34,800 nt of DNA. It comes from DAOUMU01 sp034409055. Lineage in GTDB: Bacteria > Chloroflexota > Anaerolineae > 4572-78 > J111. The notes beneath the pieces are model-generated. The model was given only the letters and a program-made list of their open reading frames with translations. It ran no database searches and had not been told where the DNA came from. Location: the NCBI GenBank assembly GCA_034409055.1, contig DAOUMU010000449.1, forward strand, positions 1 through 34,800, read 5' to 3'. The translations under genes and the position numbers were made by a program. How positions within the stretch are numbered: position 1 is the stretch's first letter; every line of letters begins with the position of its first letter. Positions 1 to 7,798 of this stretch are shown in pieces.

Positions 1-19
1 TCCAGAGTTGGTTACGCAT
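1..19 (-). CDS. 5' end of a divergent gene leaving the window
   Basis: Only the first six codons are present. On the minus strand a strong Shine-Dalgarno AAGGAGG (complement of 25-31) precedes an ATG at 19-17 that opens M-R-N-Q-L-W. Product unknown. The RBS quality and the divergent layout relative to the gene at 152 make a real start likely, but the coding sequence is outside the window. Confidence 0.55.
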
Positions 20-52
20 AATCGCCTCCTTATTCTCTATCAGCGTAACCAA
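8..52. promoter_or_regulatory. Inverted repeat around the divergent start site
   Basis: TTGGTTACGC at 8-17 is a perfect 10-bp inverted repeat of GCGTAACCAA at 43-52. It brackets the RBS and start codon of the minus-strand gene, so it could be an operator, or an mRNA hairpin that places the RBS in its loop. Which of these applies is inference. The rest of the divergent gap up to 151 shows no convincing -35/-10 pair. Confidence 0.4.
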
Positions 53-151
53 TCTCTGCTAGATTGTAAATATCCTGCGCCTACAGGGGCGAAAAATGGC
101 TGTCAAATGTGCCATTGTCAAGGTAACTTGTTCTCCAGGAGGTAAGCGTCA

Positions 152-841
152 ATGACAGACAAAGCCCACATCAGTCCAGAACTTTTTCAGTTTTTCAGAG
201 AGTTGCGAGAAAATAATAACCGGGATTGGTTCCAGGCCAACAAGAACCGTTACGAGTTGTATGTCCGGGAACCACTCCTTAAGTTTATCGTCGATTTCGG
301 GGTGCGTCTGCCTGAGATTAGTGTGCACTATGTGGCCGACCCCCGACCCGTTGGCGGCTCGCTCTTCCGAATCTACCGGGATGTTCGCTTTTCGAAGGAG
401 AAGAGTCCCTACAAAACGGCGGCCGGGATCCAGTTTCGCCACGAGAGCGGAAAAGATGTCCACGCTCCAGGGTTCTATCTCCACCTGGAGCCAGGAAACG
501 TATTTGCCGGGATGGGCATCTGGCATCCGGACACAAAAACCCTGAACAAGATTCGGGACGCGATTGTGGCGGATCCATCTCGCTGGCAGCAGGTTATCTC
601 TGATGAGACATTCAGGGCGGTGCATACGTTAGAGGGTGAGTCGCTGAAGCGTGCCCCAAAGGGGTACGCCCCCGACCATCCTCTCATCGAAGATCTGAAG
701 CGCAAGGACTTTGTCACCATTGCCGCCCTTGACGAAGAAACAGTCTGTCGGCCTGATTTCATCGACCGTTTCACAGAGATTTGCCGGGCAGCCGCACCAT
801 TTATGGAGTTTTTGACGACAGTTGTTGGACTACCGTGGTAA
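152..841 (+). CDS. DUF2461 (TIGR02453-like) protein
   Basis: A 229-residue soluble protein recognised as DUF2461 from its overall pattern: an N-terminal FF.EL..NN..W-type stretch, then RDVRFSKEKSPYKT in the first half and a PGFYLHLEPGN segment in the middle. Bacterial and fungal members of the family have no established biochemical role. The start is well supported by AGGAGG about 9 nt upstream. It has no signal peptide or membrane segment. It lies 6 nt upstream of the response-regulator gene and could be co-transcribed with it, but no functional link is evident. Confidence 0.85.
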   Translation: MTDKAHISPELFQFFRELRENNNRDWFQANKNRYELYVREPLLKFIVDFGVRLPEISVHYVADPRPVGGSLFRIYRDVRFSKEKSPYKTAAGIQFRHESGKDVHAPGFYLHLEPGNVFAGMGIWHPDTKTLNKIRDAIVADPSRWQQVISDETFRAVHTLEGESLKRAPKGYAPDHPLIEDLKRKDFVTIAALDEETVCRPDFIDRFTEICRAAAPFMEFLTTVVGLPW

Positions 842-847
842 CTCATT

Positions 848-1531
848 ATGTATGCTCTCTTGATTGCCGAAGATTCAGATGAAAGGGCCATCTTCTCCCT
901 GGTCTTACAGCGGGCCGGGCTGGCAGTCACCACAGCCAAGGACCTGGAACAGGCTATGCAAAATTGGTCAGAGCGGCCGGCAGATATCATTCTGTTGGTT
1001 CTCTCCAACCAGCCTGCCCAAGATCAAGTACGCCACATACGTACTGAAACACAGGCTCCTTTGATTTTAGCCCTCAACGCTGTTGATGAGCAATTGCATT
1101 GTGAGTTACTTAAAATGGGTGTAGATTTGGTCATAACTCCTCCCTTCAGTTTTAAATTGTTGATCGCCCAGGTGGGGGTCTTGATGCGCCGGGCCAATAT
1201 TTTACCGGTCTTTAGCCTGCCTACGCTGAGCGCAGCCGGCCTCACTCTGGATCCAACGACTCGAACTGTCGAAGTTTCTGGTAAACCTGCTCAACGGCTT
1301 ACGCATTTAGAGTTTCGTCTGCTATACACGTTGATGATCAACCAGGGTCACGTTGTGCCCACCGAAGTCATTGTGGAGCGGGTGTGGGGCTACACCGGTC
1401 AGGGTGATCGAGACTTGATCCGGGGACTGGTCAGTCGACTGCGAGTCAAAGTAGAACCGAACCCCCGCACCCCCCAATACATCCTCACCGTGCCGGGTGT
1501 GGGCTACTCATTTGGTGGGGACAGTGAGTGA
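848..1531 (+). CDS. OmpR/PhoB-type regulator with degenerate receiver
   Basis: A 227-residue two-domain regulator. Residues 1-115 have the receiver fold and residues about 125-225 form an OmpR/PhoB winged helix (LTHLEFRLL, VWGY, and a C-terminal VPGVGYSF wing). The acidic pair E8-D9 is present, but the phospho-acceptor Asp of the usual LLDL motif is V51 (ILLVLS), the conserved Thr/Ser is N77 and the conserved Lys before the cis-Pro is P98. By family knowledge such receivers cannot be switched by ordinary Asp phosphorylation, so output is probably controlled by dimerisation, a ligand or protein level (inference). No histidine kinase is nearby. The ORF begins 6 nt after the DUF2461 gene and ends 9 nt before the DHH gene, suggesting one transcript. 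Confidence 0.88.
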   Translation: MYALLIAEDSDERAIFSLVLQRAGLAVTTAKDLEQAMQNWSERPADIILLVLSNQPAQDQVRHIRTETQAPLILALNAVDEQLHCELLKMGVDLVITPPFSFKLLIAQVGVLMRRANILPVFSLPTLSAAGLTLDPTTRTVEVSGKPAQRLTHLEFRLLYTLMINQGHVVPTEVIVERVWGYTGQGDRDLIRGLVSRLRVKVEPNPRTPQYILTVPGVGYSFGGDSE

Positions 1532-1540
1532 GGTCTTACG

Positions 1541-2560
1541 ATGTCGATGGAACGTCTTCAGTTGTTGTTTAAGGCTATGGCTGGCGCAAGCAGTCTTTTG
1601 ATTCTACCTCATAACGATCCCGATCCCGATGCTATTGCCAGTGCCGTGGCCCTGCGTTATCTATTGGCCCAAAAATTGGGTATTGAAGGGGTTATTGCCT
1701 ATCAGGGGATCATCGGCCGGGTGGAGAACAGAGCCCTGGTGCGTTATTTGAATCACCCTCTTCGCCCCCTAACGGACATGGACATGAACCAGGCAACGCA
1801 CGTGGCCCTGGTCGACACCCAGCCTGGTAGCGGGAACAATGCCTGGTCGCCTGAGTCTCATGTCGTGGTCGTCATTGACCATCACCCCTGGCATAAAGCT
1901 ACGGCCACGGCCGATTTTGTCGATGTCCGGCCCGAAGTGGGGGCTGCTTCGACCATCTTAATGGAGTATCTTCAAGCAGCCGGGCTGGAACTGGGGCCAG
2001 CCCTGGCCACAAGCCTGTTTTATGGTATCAAGACCGATACCAAAGGTCTGAGCCGGGGGGTCAGCCCGGCCGATGCCGTCGCCTACTTCTCTCTTCAGCC
2101 TCGTCTTGATGTCGAAGCCCTGGCCGAGATCGAGCAGGCTCAAGTGCCGGCGGCTTACTTCAAGAGTTTTGCTCTCACCCTGGAAGCCGCGCGTGTCTAT
2201 AATGGGGTGGCCATTGCATACGTAGGGCCAATGGATTACCCGGACTTGACTGCTGAGATAGCCGACCTACTGATGCGCCTGGAACAAATCGAGTGGGTGA
2301 TTTGCATGGGGGCATACCGGAATACCTTACTCCTGGCCGTACGCACGCTGAGCCGGCAGCGTGGGGCCGGACAACTGGTACAAGCAATCGTCAGGGAGGA
2401 GGGGACGGCCGGTGGGCACGGTACAATGGCCGGGGGACAGGTGTCCTTGAGCGGAAGAGATCCCGACCAGATTGTATCACAGTTTACCAAGCGGGCTCTA
2501 CAATATCTCAACATTGGACCAGATATAACTGACCGGCCACTGATTGGGGTAAAGGCTTAG
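1541..2560 (+). CDS. DHH/DHHA1 phosphodiesterase, NrnA/GdpP-like (copy 1)
   Basis: A 339-residue DHH-superfamily phosphoesterase. Visible metal-binding motifs are HNDPDPDA (24-31), the VDT Asp (D92), DHH (113-115) and D166 in GIKTDTKG. The DHHA1 half carries GGHGTMAGG (291-299). Family members hydrolyse short oligoribonucleotides, pAp, c-di-AMP or pApA. There is no PAS/GGDEF or membrane region, so it resembles stand-alone NrnA/DhhP enzymes rather than GdpP. It sits two genes upstream of a diadenylate cyclase, so turnover of c-di-AMP or pApA is the most economical role (inference). The start could also be the in-frame ATG at 1547. A diverged second copy follows at 2754. Confidence 0.88.
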   Translation: MSMERLQLLFKAMAGASSLLILPHNDPDPDAIASAVALRYLLAQKLGIEGVIAYQGIIGRVENRALVRYLNHPLRPLTDMDMNQATHVALVDTQPGSGNNAWSPESHVVVVIDHHPWHKATATADFVDVRPEVGAASTILMEYLQAAGLELGPALATSLFYGIKTDTKGLSRGVSPADAVAYFSLQPRLDVEALAEIEQAQVPAAYFKSFALTLEAARVYNGVAIAYVGPMDYPDLTAEIADLLMRLEQIEWVICMGAYRNTLLLAVRTLSRQRGAGQLVQAIVREEGTAGGHGTMAGGQVSLSGRDPDQIVSQFTKRALQYLNIGPDITDRPLIGVKA

Positions 2561-2618
2561 AGCCATCACATCGACAAAAAATTATCGATCTTACTTTGTA
2601 AACAATTTTGCTAGCACC

Positions 2619-2716
2619 AATTTACGATTTACGACACTGGCCCTGTGGGTTTTGGATTTACGATTAGTTCTGGCAGTGATTTCAATCGTAAATCGGCGAT
2701 CTGAAATCGTAAATCG
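2619..2716. repeat. Nested foldback of ATCGTAAATCG-type repeats
   Basis: Four near-copies of one AT-rich word lie here, two in each orientation. TTTACGATTT (2621-2630) pairs with AAATCGTAAA (2704-2713), and ATTTACGATT (2656-2665) pairs with AATCGTAAAT (2684-2693), giving two nested perfect stems. The element fills most of the 193-bp gap between the two DHH copies. It may be a remnant of a small palindromic mobile element, and it separates the paralogues transcriptionally or by mRNA structure. Confidence 0.6.
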
Positions 2717-2753
2717 ATGTGGCAACTTGCCCTACATTTTTGAGAGAAGAACA

Positions 2754-3925
2754 ATGTCACCAGAACATCTTGATCGATTGTTTCAGGCGGTAGGCAGTGC
2801 AGACAGTATCTTGATTCTGCCTCACAACAACCCCGACCCAGACGCCATTGCCAGCGCCGTGGCCTTACGCTATCTGTTGGCGGAAAAGTTGCAGGTTGAG
2901 GGGGAGATTGTTTACCAAGGTTTTATTGGCCGGGCCGAAAATAAGGCTTTAGTACGCTACCTGGAACATCCGCTGCGACCCTTGACGGACCTGGATAAGC
3001 GCTGGTTGATACCCGTGGCTCTCATTGACACCTGGCCCGGTGCGGGTAACAATCCCTGGTCACTTGAGGCTGCTGTCGTGGTGGTGATTGATCACCATGC
3101 CGGGTCTGATACTTTACCAATCGCCGTGGTTGGCTTTGTGGACATTCGCTCGGATGTTGGGGCAACTGCAACCATCCTGACCGAGTATCTACTGCCGGCC
3201 TTGAGCCACCGGCCTCCCTGGCCACGGCCTTGTTTTATGGTATCAAAACCAATACACTGGGGCTGAGTCGAAATGCGGGTTCGGCTGACGTAGCGGCTTA
3301 CTATTATCTTCAACCCCGGATTGACGTGGCCGCCCTGGCTGAAATAGAGCAGGCTCGGGTGCCTCCTCATTACTTCAAGAGTTTCGATCTGGCTTTACGC
3401 GCGGCCCGTGTTTATGATGGCGTGGTTATCTCTTACATGGGAGCCATGAGTTATCCGGACCTGGCGGCTGAAATGGCCGATTTGTTATTGCGACTGGAGG
3501 AGGCTGATTGGGTCATCTGCGCCGGGGTGTACCAAGATGTCCTGATTGTGTCCGTGCGGACTCGTGAACCCCGGCATGGGGATGCCGGGGCTACGGATTT
3601 CGGGGCTACGGATTTCAGAGGGGATGCCGGGGCTACGGATTTCGGGGCCGAGCAACCCCGGCATGGGGATGCCGGGGCTACGGATTTCGGGGATGCCGGG
3701 GCTACGGATTTCAGAGTGCGGGCTCGGGAACAGCAACATCAGGCCGAGCAACTGGTCCAGGCCATCGTGGGGGCAGAGGGTACGGCGGGGGGGCACGGGA
3801 CGATGGCCGGGGGGCAGATTCCCCTGACCGGTAAAAACCGGCAGTCAGTTGTTTCGCAGCTTGTCTCACGAACTTTGCAGCATCTGAAAATTGAGCCAGG
3901 GACGAGGGGTAAGCCGCTTTTTTGA
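2754..3925 (+). pseudogene. DHH/DHHA1 phosphodiesterase copy 2, frameshifted
   Basis: Paralogue of the upstream gene with the same motifs: HNNPDPDA, DTWPG, DHH, GIKTNT and GGHGTMAGG. The start is ATG 2754, after GAGAGAAG. The reading frame breaks near 3195-3205. The first part (2754-3266) runs into another frame, and homology resumes as LEPPASLATALFY from about 3200. Aligned to copy 1 the gap is 1 or 4 nt, so a lost C in GGCC or a real 4-bp deletion both fit. The C-terminal half also carries a 52-residue in-frame insertion of GDAGAT repeats (3554-3731) absent from copy 1. All catalytic residues are intact, so a sequencing error would restore a full enzyme. If the break is real, only copy 1 is functional. 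Confidence 0.8.
3554..3731 (+). repeat. In-frame GC-rich palindromic repeat insertion
   Basis: Multiple units of GGGGATGCCGGGGCTAC followed by GGATTTC lie inside the second DHH gene. They include two perfect 9-bp palindromes, CCCCGGCAT-GGGG-ATGCCGGGG, at 3569-3590 and 3656-3677. The block translates as repeated GDAGATDF without stops and adds about 52 residues relative to copy 1. It is bracketed by near-identical 16-mers beginning GTGCGG (3554-3569 and 3716-3731; two mismatches). These may be a target duplication or part of the expansion. A related unit is found at 7400-7449 in another gene. Confidence 0.8.
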
Positions 3926-3951
3926 GTAACTTGTGGCCGAAAAGGTCAACT

Positions 3952-6051
3952 ATGGATTCTTTCCAATCACTATATAACCAGGCCCTATTTCTTTTATCAA
4001 ATATTACCTGGCTAGAGGTGATCGATTTGCTGCTGGTAACAGCAGCTTTATATTTTCTTCTAAGCCTGGTACAGCGTAGTTCGGCCGCTTATCTGCTGCG
4101 GGAGATGCTGGTGCTGGGGATGGCCCTATTTGTTCTTACTATTCTGCTGCCTCTGCCCGTCTTTGACTGGTTGGTGCGGGGAATGTTGGTGGCTATGTTA
4201 GTGGCTATCCCGATCATTTTTCAGACACAGTTACGGCGCTTCCTTGAACGGGCGGGCCGTTCAGTTGGTATTGCGCAAATGGTCCGCCAGAGTGTGGCCG
4301 AGAATGTGTTACCCGAATTAGTCCATGCTGTAGAAAATATGTCGGCCAGTCAAACCGGGGCCTTGATTGTTTTAGAGGGGAATGATTCATTAGAGGAGTT
4401 GGCCAAAAGCGGGGTGTCCTTTAATGGGTGGGTTACCGGCGAACTACTGCAATCGATCTTTTATCCGGGTACGCCCCTCCACGATGGGGCGGTCATTATC
4501 CGCACGGATCAAATCGTTGCGGCTGGGTGCGTGTTACCTCTTACTCAACAATCGCTTCAGTCAGAAAAACGACTTGGTACGCGCCATCGGGCTGCTGTGG
4601 GCTTGAGTGAAATCAGCGATGCCTTAATCGTCGTCGTTAGCGAAGAAACGGGACAGATTGGAGTGGCTGACCGTGGCCAGTTGCAGCGACCGTTGAGTAG
4701 TGCCGAACTTCGCGAAAGATTACTTGATTTTTACGACCCAACTATAACCACATCAGCCACCATCTCATTATGGGGCCTGATGGGTCAGGCTGGACGGCAG
4801 TTCTGGCACTCCCTTTCTCTAGCCAATCCACGACAATTCTTATCAAACATTGGCTTACTTTTCGTCTCATTGTTGCTGACTTTGATGATCTGGTCGTTCG
4901 TGATTGAGCAGACGAACCCTCTCCAGCGAGCCCGGGTGGAGGGGATTCCACTACGGATAGAAAACGTGCCCCCAAATACCAAGTTGATACCGCCTCCTCC
5001 CGCCAGCGTATCAGCGATTATTCAGACTACAGATGATGTGTTACCCACCCTCAGCCCTCGAAGCTTCCAGGCAGTTGTCTCTCTACAAGGGTCGTCGCCG
5101 GGTTTCTACCGCCTGCCGGTGCGTGTCAATTTCGGGTCAGCCCAAGTCTTGATCCTATCGGTCGATCCACCTGCTTTGGATTTAGAACTGGCGCCAATCA
5201 TCAGTCGCACGCTACCCGTGATGGTCGATATACCGGATCAGCAAAATCTCTCAGCCGCTTATGAACTGGTTGGCTCCCCAACCGCCTCTCCCGACCAGGT
5301 TCAGGTCGTAGGGCCTGTGCCTTTGGTCAATCAGGTCGACCGGATTCGGACCACGATTTCGTTGGCCAATGCCAGCACCTCACTGCGTGAGACTCGGCCC
5401 CTACAAGCGCTGGATGCGCAGAATCGTGAGATAACCGAGGTGAACTTGCAGCCAAACCAGGTTCAAGTCAGTGTTTCTATCCGGCAACGACTGAATGCGC
5501 GGAATGTGAGTGTGCGAATCGTGACCAGTGGCATACCCCCGCCCGGTTACTGGTTGAGTAACTTAAGTGTCACGCCGGCCGGCGTAACACTTAAGGGCAG
5601 TCCAGACCAACTGGCTAACGTGGGCAGTTTCGTAGATACCCTGCCCATTGATGTCAGTCAGGCGGTTGGTGAGTTGAGCGTACAAATCCCGCTTGACTTG
5701 CCGCCCAAAGTCCAAGCGTTAGATGGTAACGGTAACATCGTTGAGGCCGTGACCGTTTTGGCCCGGGTGGCCGCACGTCGTGGTGATTTGGCGGTGACAC
5801 GTCCAGTTGAATTACTTGAGTCAAGACCTAATGGCACGGTCACCATTAATCCAGCCGCGGTGGATTTGCTCCTGAGCGGACCGTTACCGGTTTTGAGTGA
5901 GATTGAGGTTAATCCCAGGTTGGTCCGGGTTCTGATAGATACGGCCAGCTTGCGCCGGGGGCAGAGTATCAGCTTGACGCCTACCATTATTGCTCCGGCT
6001 AATGTTCAGTGGCAATTGGTACCGCCCTCGGTGTTGGTTACATTTCAGTAA
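3952..6051 (+). CDS. cdaA: Diadenylate cyclase CdaA fused to YbbR/CdaR repeats
   Basis: A 699-residue membrane protein. Residues 1-95 hold three hydrophobic segments typical of CdaA. Residues about 105-260 are the DAC domain, with the DGA motif (178-180, in PGTPLHDGA) and RHR motif (211-213, in LGTRHRAAVG) needed to make c-di-AMP from two ATP. A fourth membrane segment (about 299-317) leads into about 380 extracytoplasmic residues made of repeated YbbR-like beta units (each with a P-x-x-V-x-V..GP/G-x-P pattern). In Firmicutes, cyclase and CdaR are separate adjacent genes; here they form one chain. A TTG at 3922 overlapping the upstream stop is an alternative start, but ATG 3952 has AAAAGG 7 nt upstream and matches CdaA N-termini. 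The adjacent DHH phosphodiesterases and MscS/CorA genes support a c-di-AMP osmoregulation role. Confidence 0.93.
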   Translation: MDSFQSLYNQALFLLSNITWLEVIDLLLVTAALYFLLSLVQRSSAAYLLREMLVLGMALFVLTILLPLPVFDWLVRGMLVAMLVAIPIIFQTQLRRFLERAGRSVGIAQMVRQSVAENVLPELVHAVENMSASQTGALIVLEGNDSLEELAKSGVSFNGWVTGELLQSIFYPGTPLHDGAVIIRTDQIVAAGCVLPLTQQSLQSEKRLGTRHRAAVGLSEISDALIVVVSEETGQIGVADRGQLQRPLSSAELRERLLDFYDPTITTSATISLWGLMGQAGRQFWHSLSLANPRQFLSNIGLLFVSLLLTLMIWSFVIEQTNPLQRARVEGIPLRIENVPPNTKLIPPPPASVSAIIQTTDDVLPTLSPRSFQAVVSLQGSSPGFYRLPVRVNFGSAQVLILSVDPPALDLELAPIISRTLPVMVDIPDQQNLSAAYELVGSPTASPDQVQVVGPVPLVNQVDRIRTTISLANASTSLRETRPLQALDAQNREITEVNLQPNQVQVSVSIRQRLNARNVSVRIVTSGIPPPGYWLSNLSVTPAGVTLKGSPDQLANVGSFVDTLPIDVSQAVGELSVQIPLDLPPKVQALDGNGNIVEAVTVLARVAARRGDLAVTRPVELLESRPNGTVTINPAAVDLLLSGPLPVLSEIEVNPRLVRVLIDTASLRRGQSISLTPTIIAPANVQWQLVPPSVLVTFQ

Positions 6052-6069
6052 ATTCAATGGGGGGTATGT

Positions 6070-6873
6070 ATGTTTGAACAATTGACGGTTTTGTTCACCA
6101 CGCCTGTCTGGTGGAGCTATGTCATCCGCATTGTGAGCTTTTACCTCTTGGCCTGGTTTGTCCATCGTTTGGCCCGACGCCTGGCCGGACGAATCAGTCG
6201 TTTGAGCCGTTTTGCGTCTCGCACTCTGCGGCCACGCCCAGAACGACAGGAAACTCTGGAGGGGCTGATTGCCAGTGCTATCAGTTTTACCGTGTTCATG
6301 GTGGCTACCCTGGCCAGTATCGGTCAATTTGTGCGTCCAGATACCCTGGTTTGGATGGTGGGACTTTTTAGCGCCGCTTTTGGTCTGGGCGCGCGACCGC
6401 TCATCAGCAACTTTTTGGCCGGGGTTAGCCTCATTTTTGAAGACATCTTTGCCGTGGGAGAAAAGGTAGAAATCTTGGGTGTTGAAGGTGTTATCGAGGC
6501 GGTGAATCTGCGCACGACCTGGATGCGTGCCCCGACCGGCGAGCTTTACATCGTGCCCAATGGGGAAATGGTGGTTGTGCGTAACTTCAGTCGGGGCCTC
6601 TTTTCTTTAGCCGACATCAAACTGAAGATTGCCACGGCTGATCTGAACCGGGCTTTGTCTCTGCTGGAGGAACTGGGTCAGAGAGACGTTCTCTTACTGC
6701 CAAATCTGCTGGAACCGTGGCATGTCATCAGCGAGTCAGGGGTGAGTGGCCAACAGACAGAATTAACCCTGTTGGCTAAAGCTCGGTTCGGCAAGGCGGC
6801 GGAGATGCGTCCTCGTCTGTTGGCCCTGGTGCAGGAACAGTTGGCCAAAGAAGGTATTGCTCTGGCCGGCTAG
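6070..6873 (+). CDS. MscS-family small-conductance mechanosensitive channel
   Basis: A 267-residue protein with about three membrane segments (15-35, 80-100, 105-135). The pore-lining helix region FGLGARPLISNFLAGVSLIFED is followed by the MscS beta domain, with GEKVEILGVEGVIEAVNLRTT and the IVPNGEMV motif. MscS channels open under membrane tension to release solutes during hypo-osmotic shock. It begins 18 nt after the cyclase gene and probably shares its transcript. c-di-AMP generally controls osmolyte and K+ flux, so the pairing makes sense, but direct control is inference. Length is close to the E. coli MscS norm. Confidence 0.9.
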   Translation: MFEQLTVLFTTPVWWSYVIRIVSFYLLAWFVHRLARRLAGRISRLSRFASRTLRPRPERQETLEGLIASAISFTVFMVATLASIGQFVRPDTLVWMVGLFSAAFGLGARPLISNFLAGVSLIFEDIFAVGEKVEILGVEGVIEAVNLRTTWMRAPTGELYIVPNGEMVVVRNFSRGLFSLADIKLKIATADLNRALSLLEELGQRDVLLLPNLLEPWHVISESGVSGQQTELTLLAKARFGKAAEMRPRLLALVQEQLAKEGIALAG

Positions 6874-6889
6874 TATTGAGGGCAAGATG

Positions 6890-7003
6890 TAGACTCAGTG
6901 GATCCAATTTTTGCGGAGTACCCGCAGGGCATAATATGAGGCACGCCCGCGTACCGAATAACGCCGCACGTGGGCGTGCTGGCTCCTCAAATTTGGAGCG
7001 CCG
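6890..7003. repeat. Palindromic element, family A, copy 1
   Basis: The left end TAGACTCAGTGGATCCAATT is very similar to 11417-11436 (see copy 2). A strong inner stem pairs GCACGCCCGCGT (6941-6952) with ACGTGGGCGTGC (6968-6979; one wobble). The outer arm CCAATTTTTGCGGAG pairs imperfectly with CTCCTCAAATTTGG near 6983-6996. It lies between the MscS gene and the DedA-type gene. Its right arm contains the GGAG that serves as RBS for the ATG at 7005. Confidence 0.6.
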
Positions 7004-7004
7004 G

Positions 7005-7766
7005 ATGAAAAAAGGTAAAGAACAACAGCAGCGGGGGACAATCAACTCCAGGCGATTACGGTGGCTAATAAGGGCTGCCATTGGCCTGGTTGGCCTGTTC
7101 GTTCTCTGGTCGGGGCGACATCTCTGGCTGGATTTTCTGGCCTTCATTGGGGACCGGCAGGCTGTTACGGCTTATGTGCAGGGTTTTGGGGGATGGGGGC
7201 CGGTGTTACTCGGCCTGCTTTTGAGTATACAGGTGGTGATTGCGGTCATACCGGGGCACATCTTGATGATTACCGGGGGCTACTTGTATGGGTTTAGTAG
7301 TGGCCTGGCCATCAACCTGATCGGCACCGTAGGCACCAGCCAGCTTGTTTTTGCCCTGGTTCGCCGGAAGGGGCGACCGCTGGTTAATCGCCTGGCCGCC
7401 GGGCATAGGGATGCCCGTGCTACCGGGGATGCCCGTGCTACCAGGGATGTACTCGATCGTTGGCAGCAGGTGGCTGCCCGGCAGGGGTTTGCCTTCTTTC
7501 TTTTTTTCTTCTGGTTCCCGATTGTGCCCAGCAACCTGATGAACTTTGTGGCGGGTCTGAGTTCGATCTCGTTCTGGCACTTCTTCGCGGCCAACTTCCT
7601 GGGACGCTTACCGGGCGTGGTTTTGGTCACTTTGGTCGGGTCACACGGTTTTGCCCTGTCAGCCAAGGGCTGGGTTGTGGCTATCACCGGGGGGCTGGGT
7701 TTGTTTTTCATTGGCCGTTACTGGGCTACCAAACTCGAACGACGTTATTTTAAGCGACTCGATTGA
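7005..7766 (+). CDS. TVP38/TMEM64 (DedA superfamily) membrane protein
   Basis: A 253-residue integral membrane protein with a VTT/SNARE-associated (DedA-type) core. It shows an IPGHILMITGGYLYG re-entrant-like motif in the first half and FWFPIVPSNLMNFVAGLS...FLGRLPG in the second, both diagnostic of TVP38/TMEM64. Family members are linked to lipid scrambling and envelope homeostasis. The reading frame stays open upstream to 6876, but ATG 7005 has GGAG 7 nt upstream and gives a normal N-terminus. The longer form would translate a palindromic repeat. Between the two motifs the protein carries an in-frame HRDARATGDARATRD insertion (7400-7449) from a repeat element. The gene follows MscS on the same strand and precedes CorA by 32 nt. 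Confidence 0.85.
   Translation: MKKGKEQQQRGTINSRRLRWLIRAAIGLVGLFVLWSGRHLWLDFLAFIGDRQAVTAYVQGFGGWGPVLLGLLLSIQVVIAVIPGHILMITGGYLYGFSSGLAINLIGTVGTSQLVFALVRRKGRPLVNRLAAGHRDARATGDARATRDVLDRWQQVAARQGFAFFLFFFWFPIVPSNLMNFVAGLSSISFWHFFAANFLGRLPGVVLVTLVGSHGFALSAKGWVVAITGGLGLFFIGRYWATKLERRYFKRLD
7400..7449 (+). repeat. In-frame palindromic repeat, related to 3554-3731
   Basis: CGGGCAT-AGGG-ATGCCCG (7400-7417) is a perfect 7-bp hairpin. It is followed by GGGGATGCCCGTGCTACC (18 nt), and the same ATGCCCGTGCTACC core appears once before it, so the word is tandem. It encodes GDARAT hexapeptides inside the DedA-type protein. The unit shares GGGGATGCC-G-GCTAC with the DHH insertion, so both belong to one repeat family that tolerates insertion in coding sequence. 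Confidence 0.7.
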
Positions 7767-7798
7767 CAAATGTACCCATATGATATTAAGGAGGCAAC

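Noticed and set aside
3022..3225. Minus-strand frames opposite the DHH copies
   Set aside because: Shadows of a conserved plus-strand gene; the composition follows the opposite coding frame.
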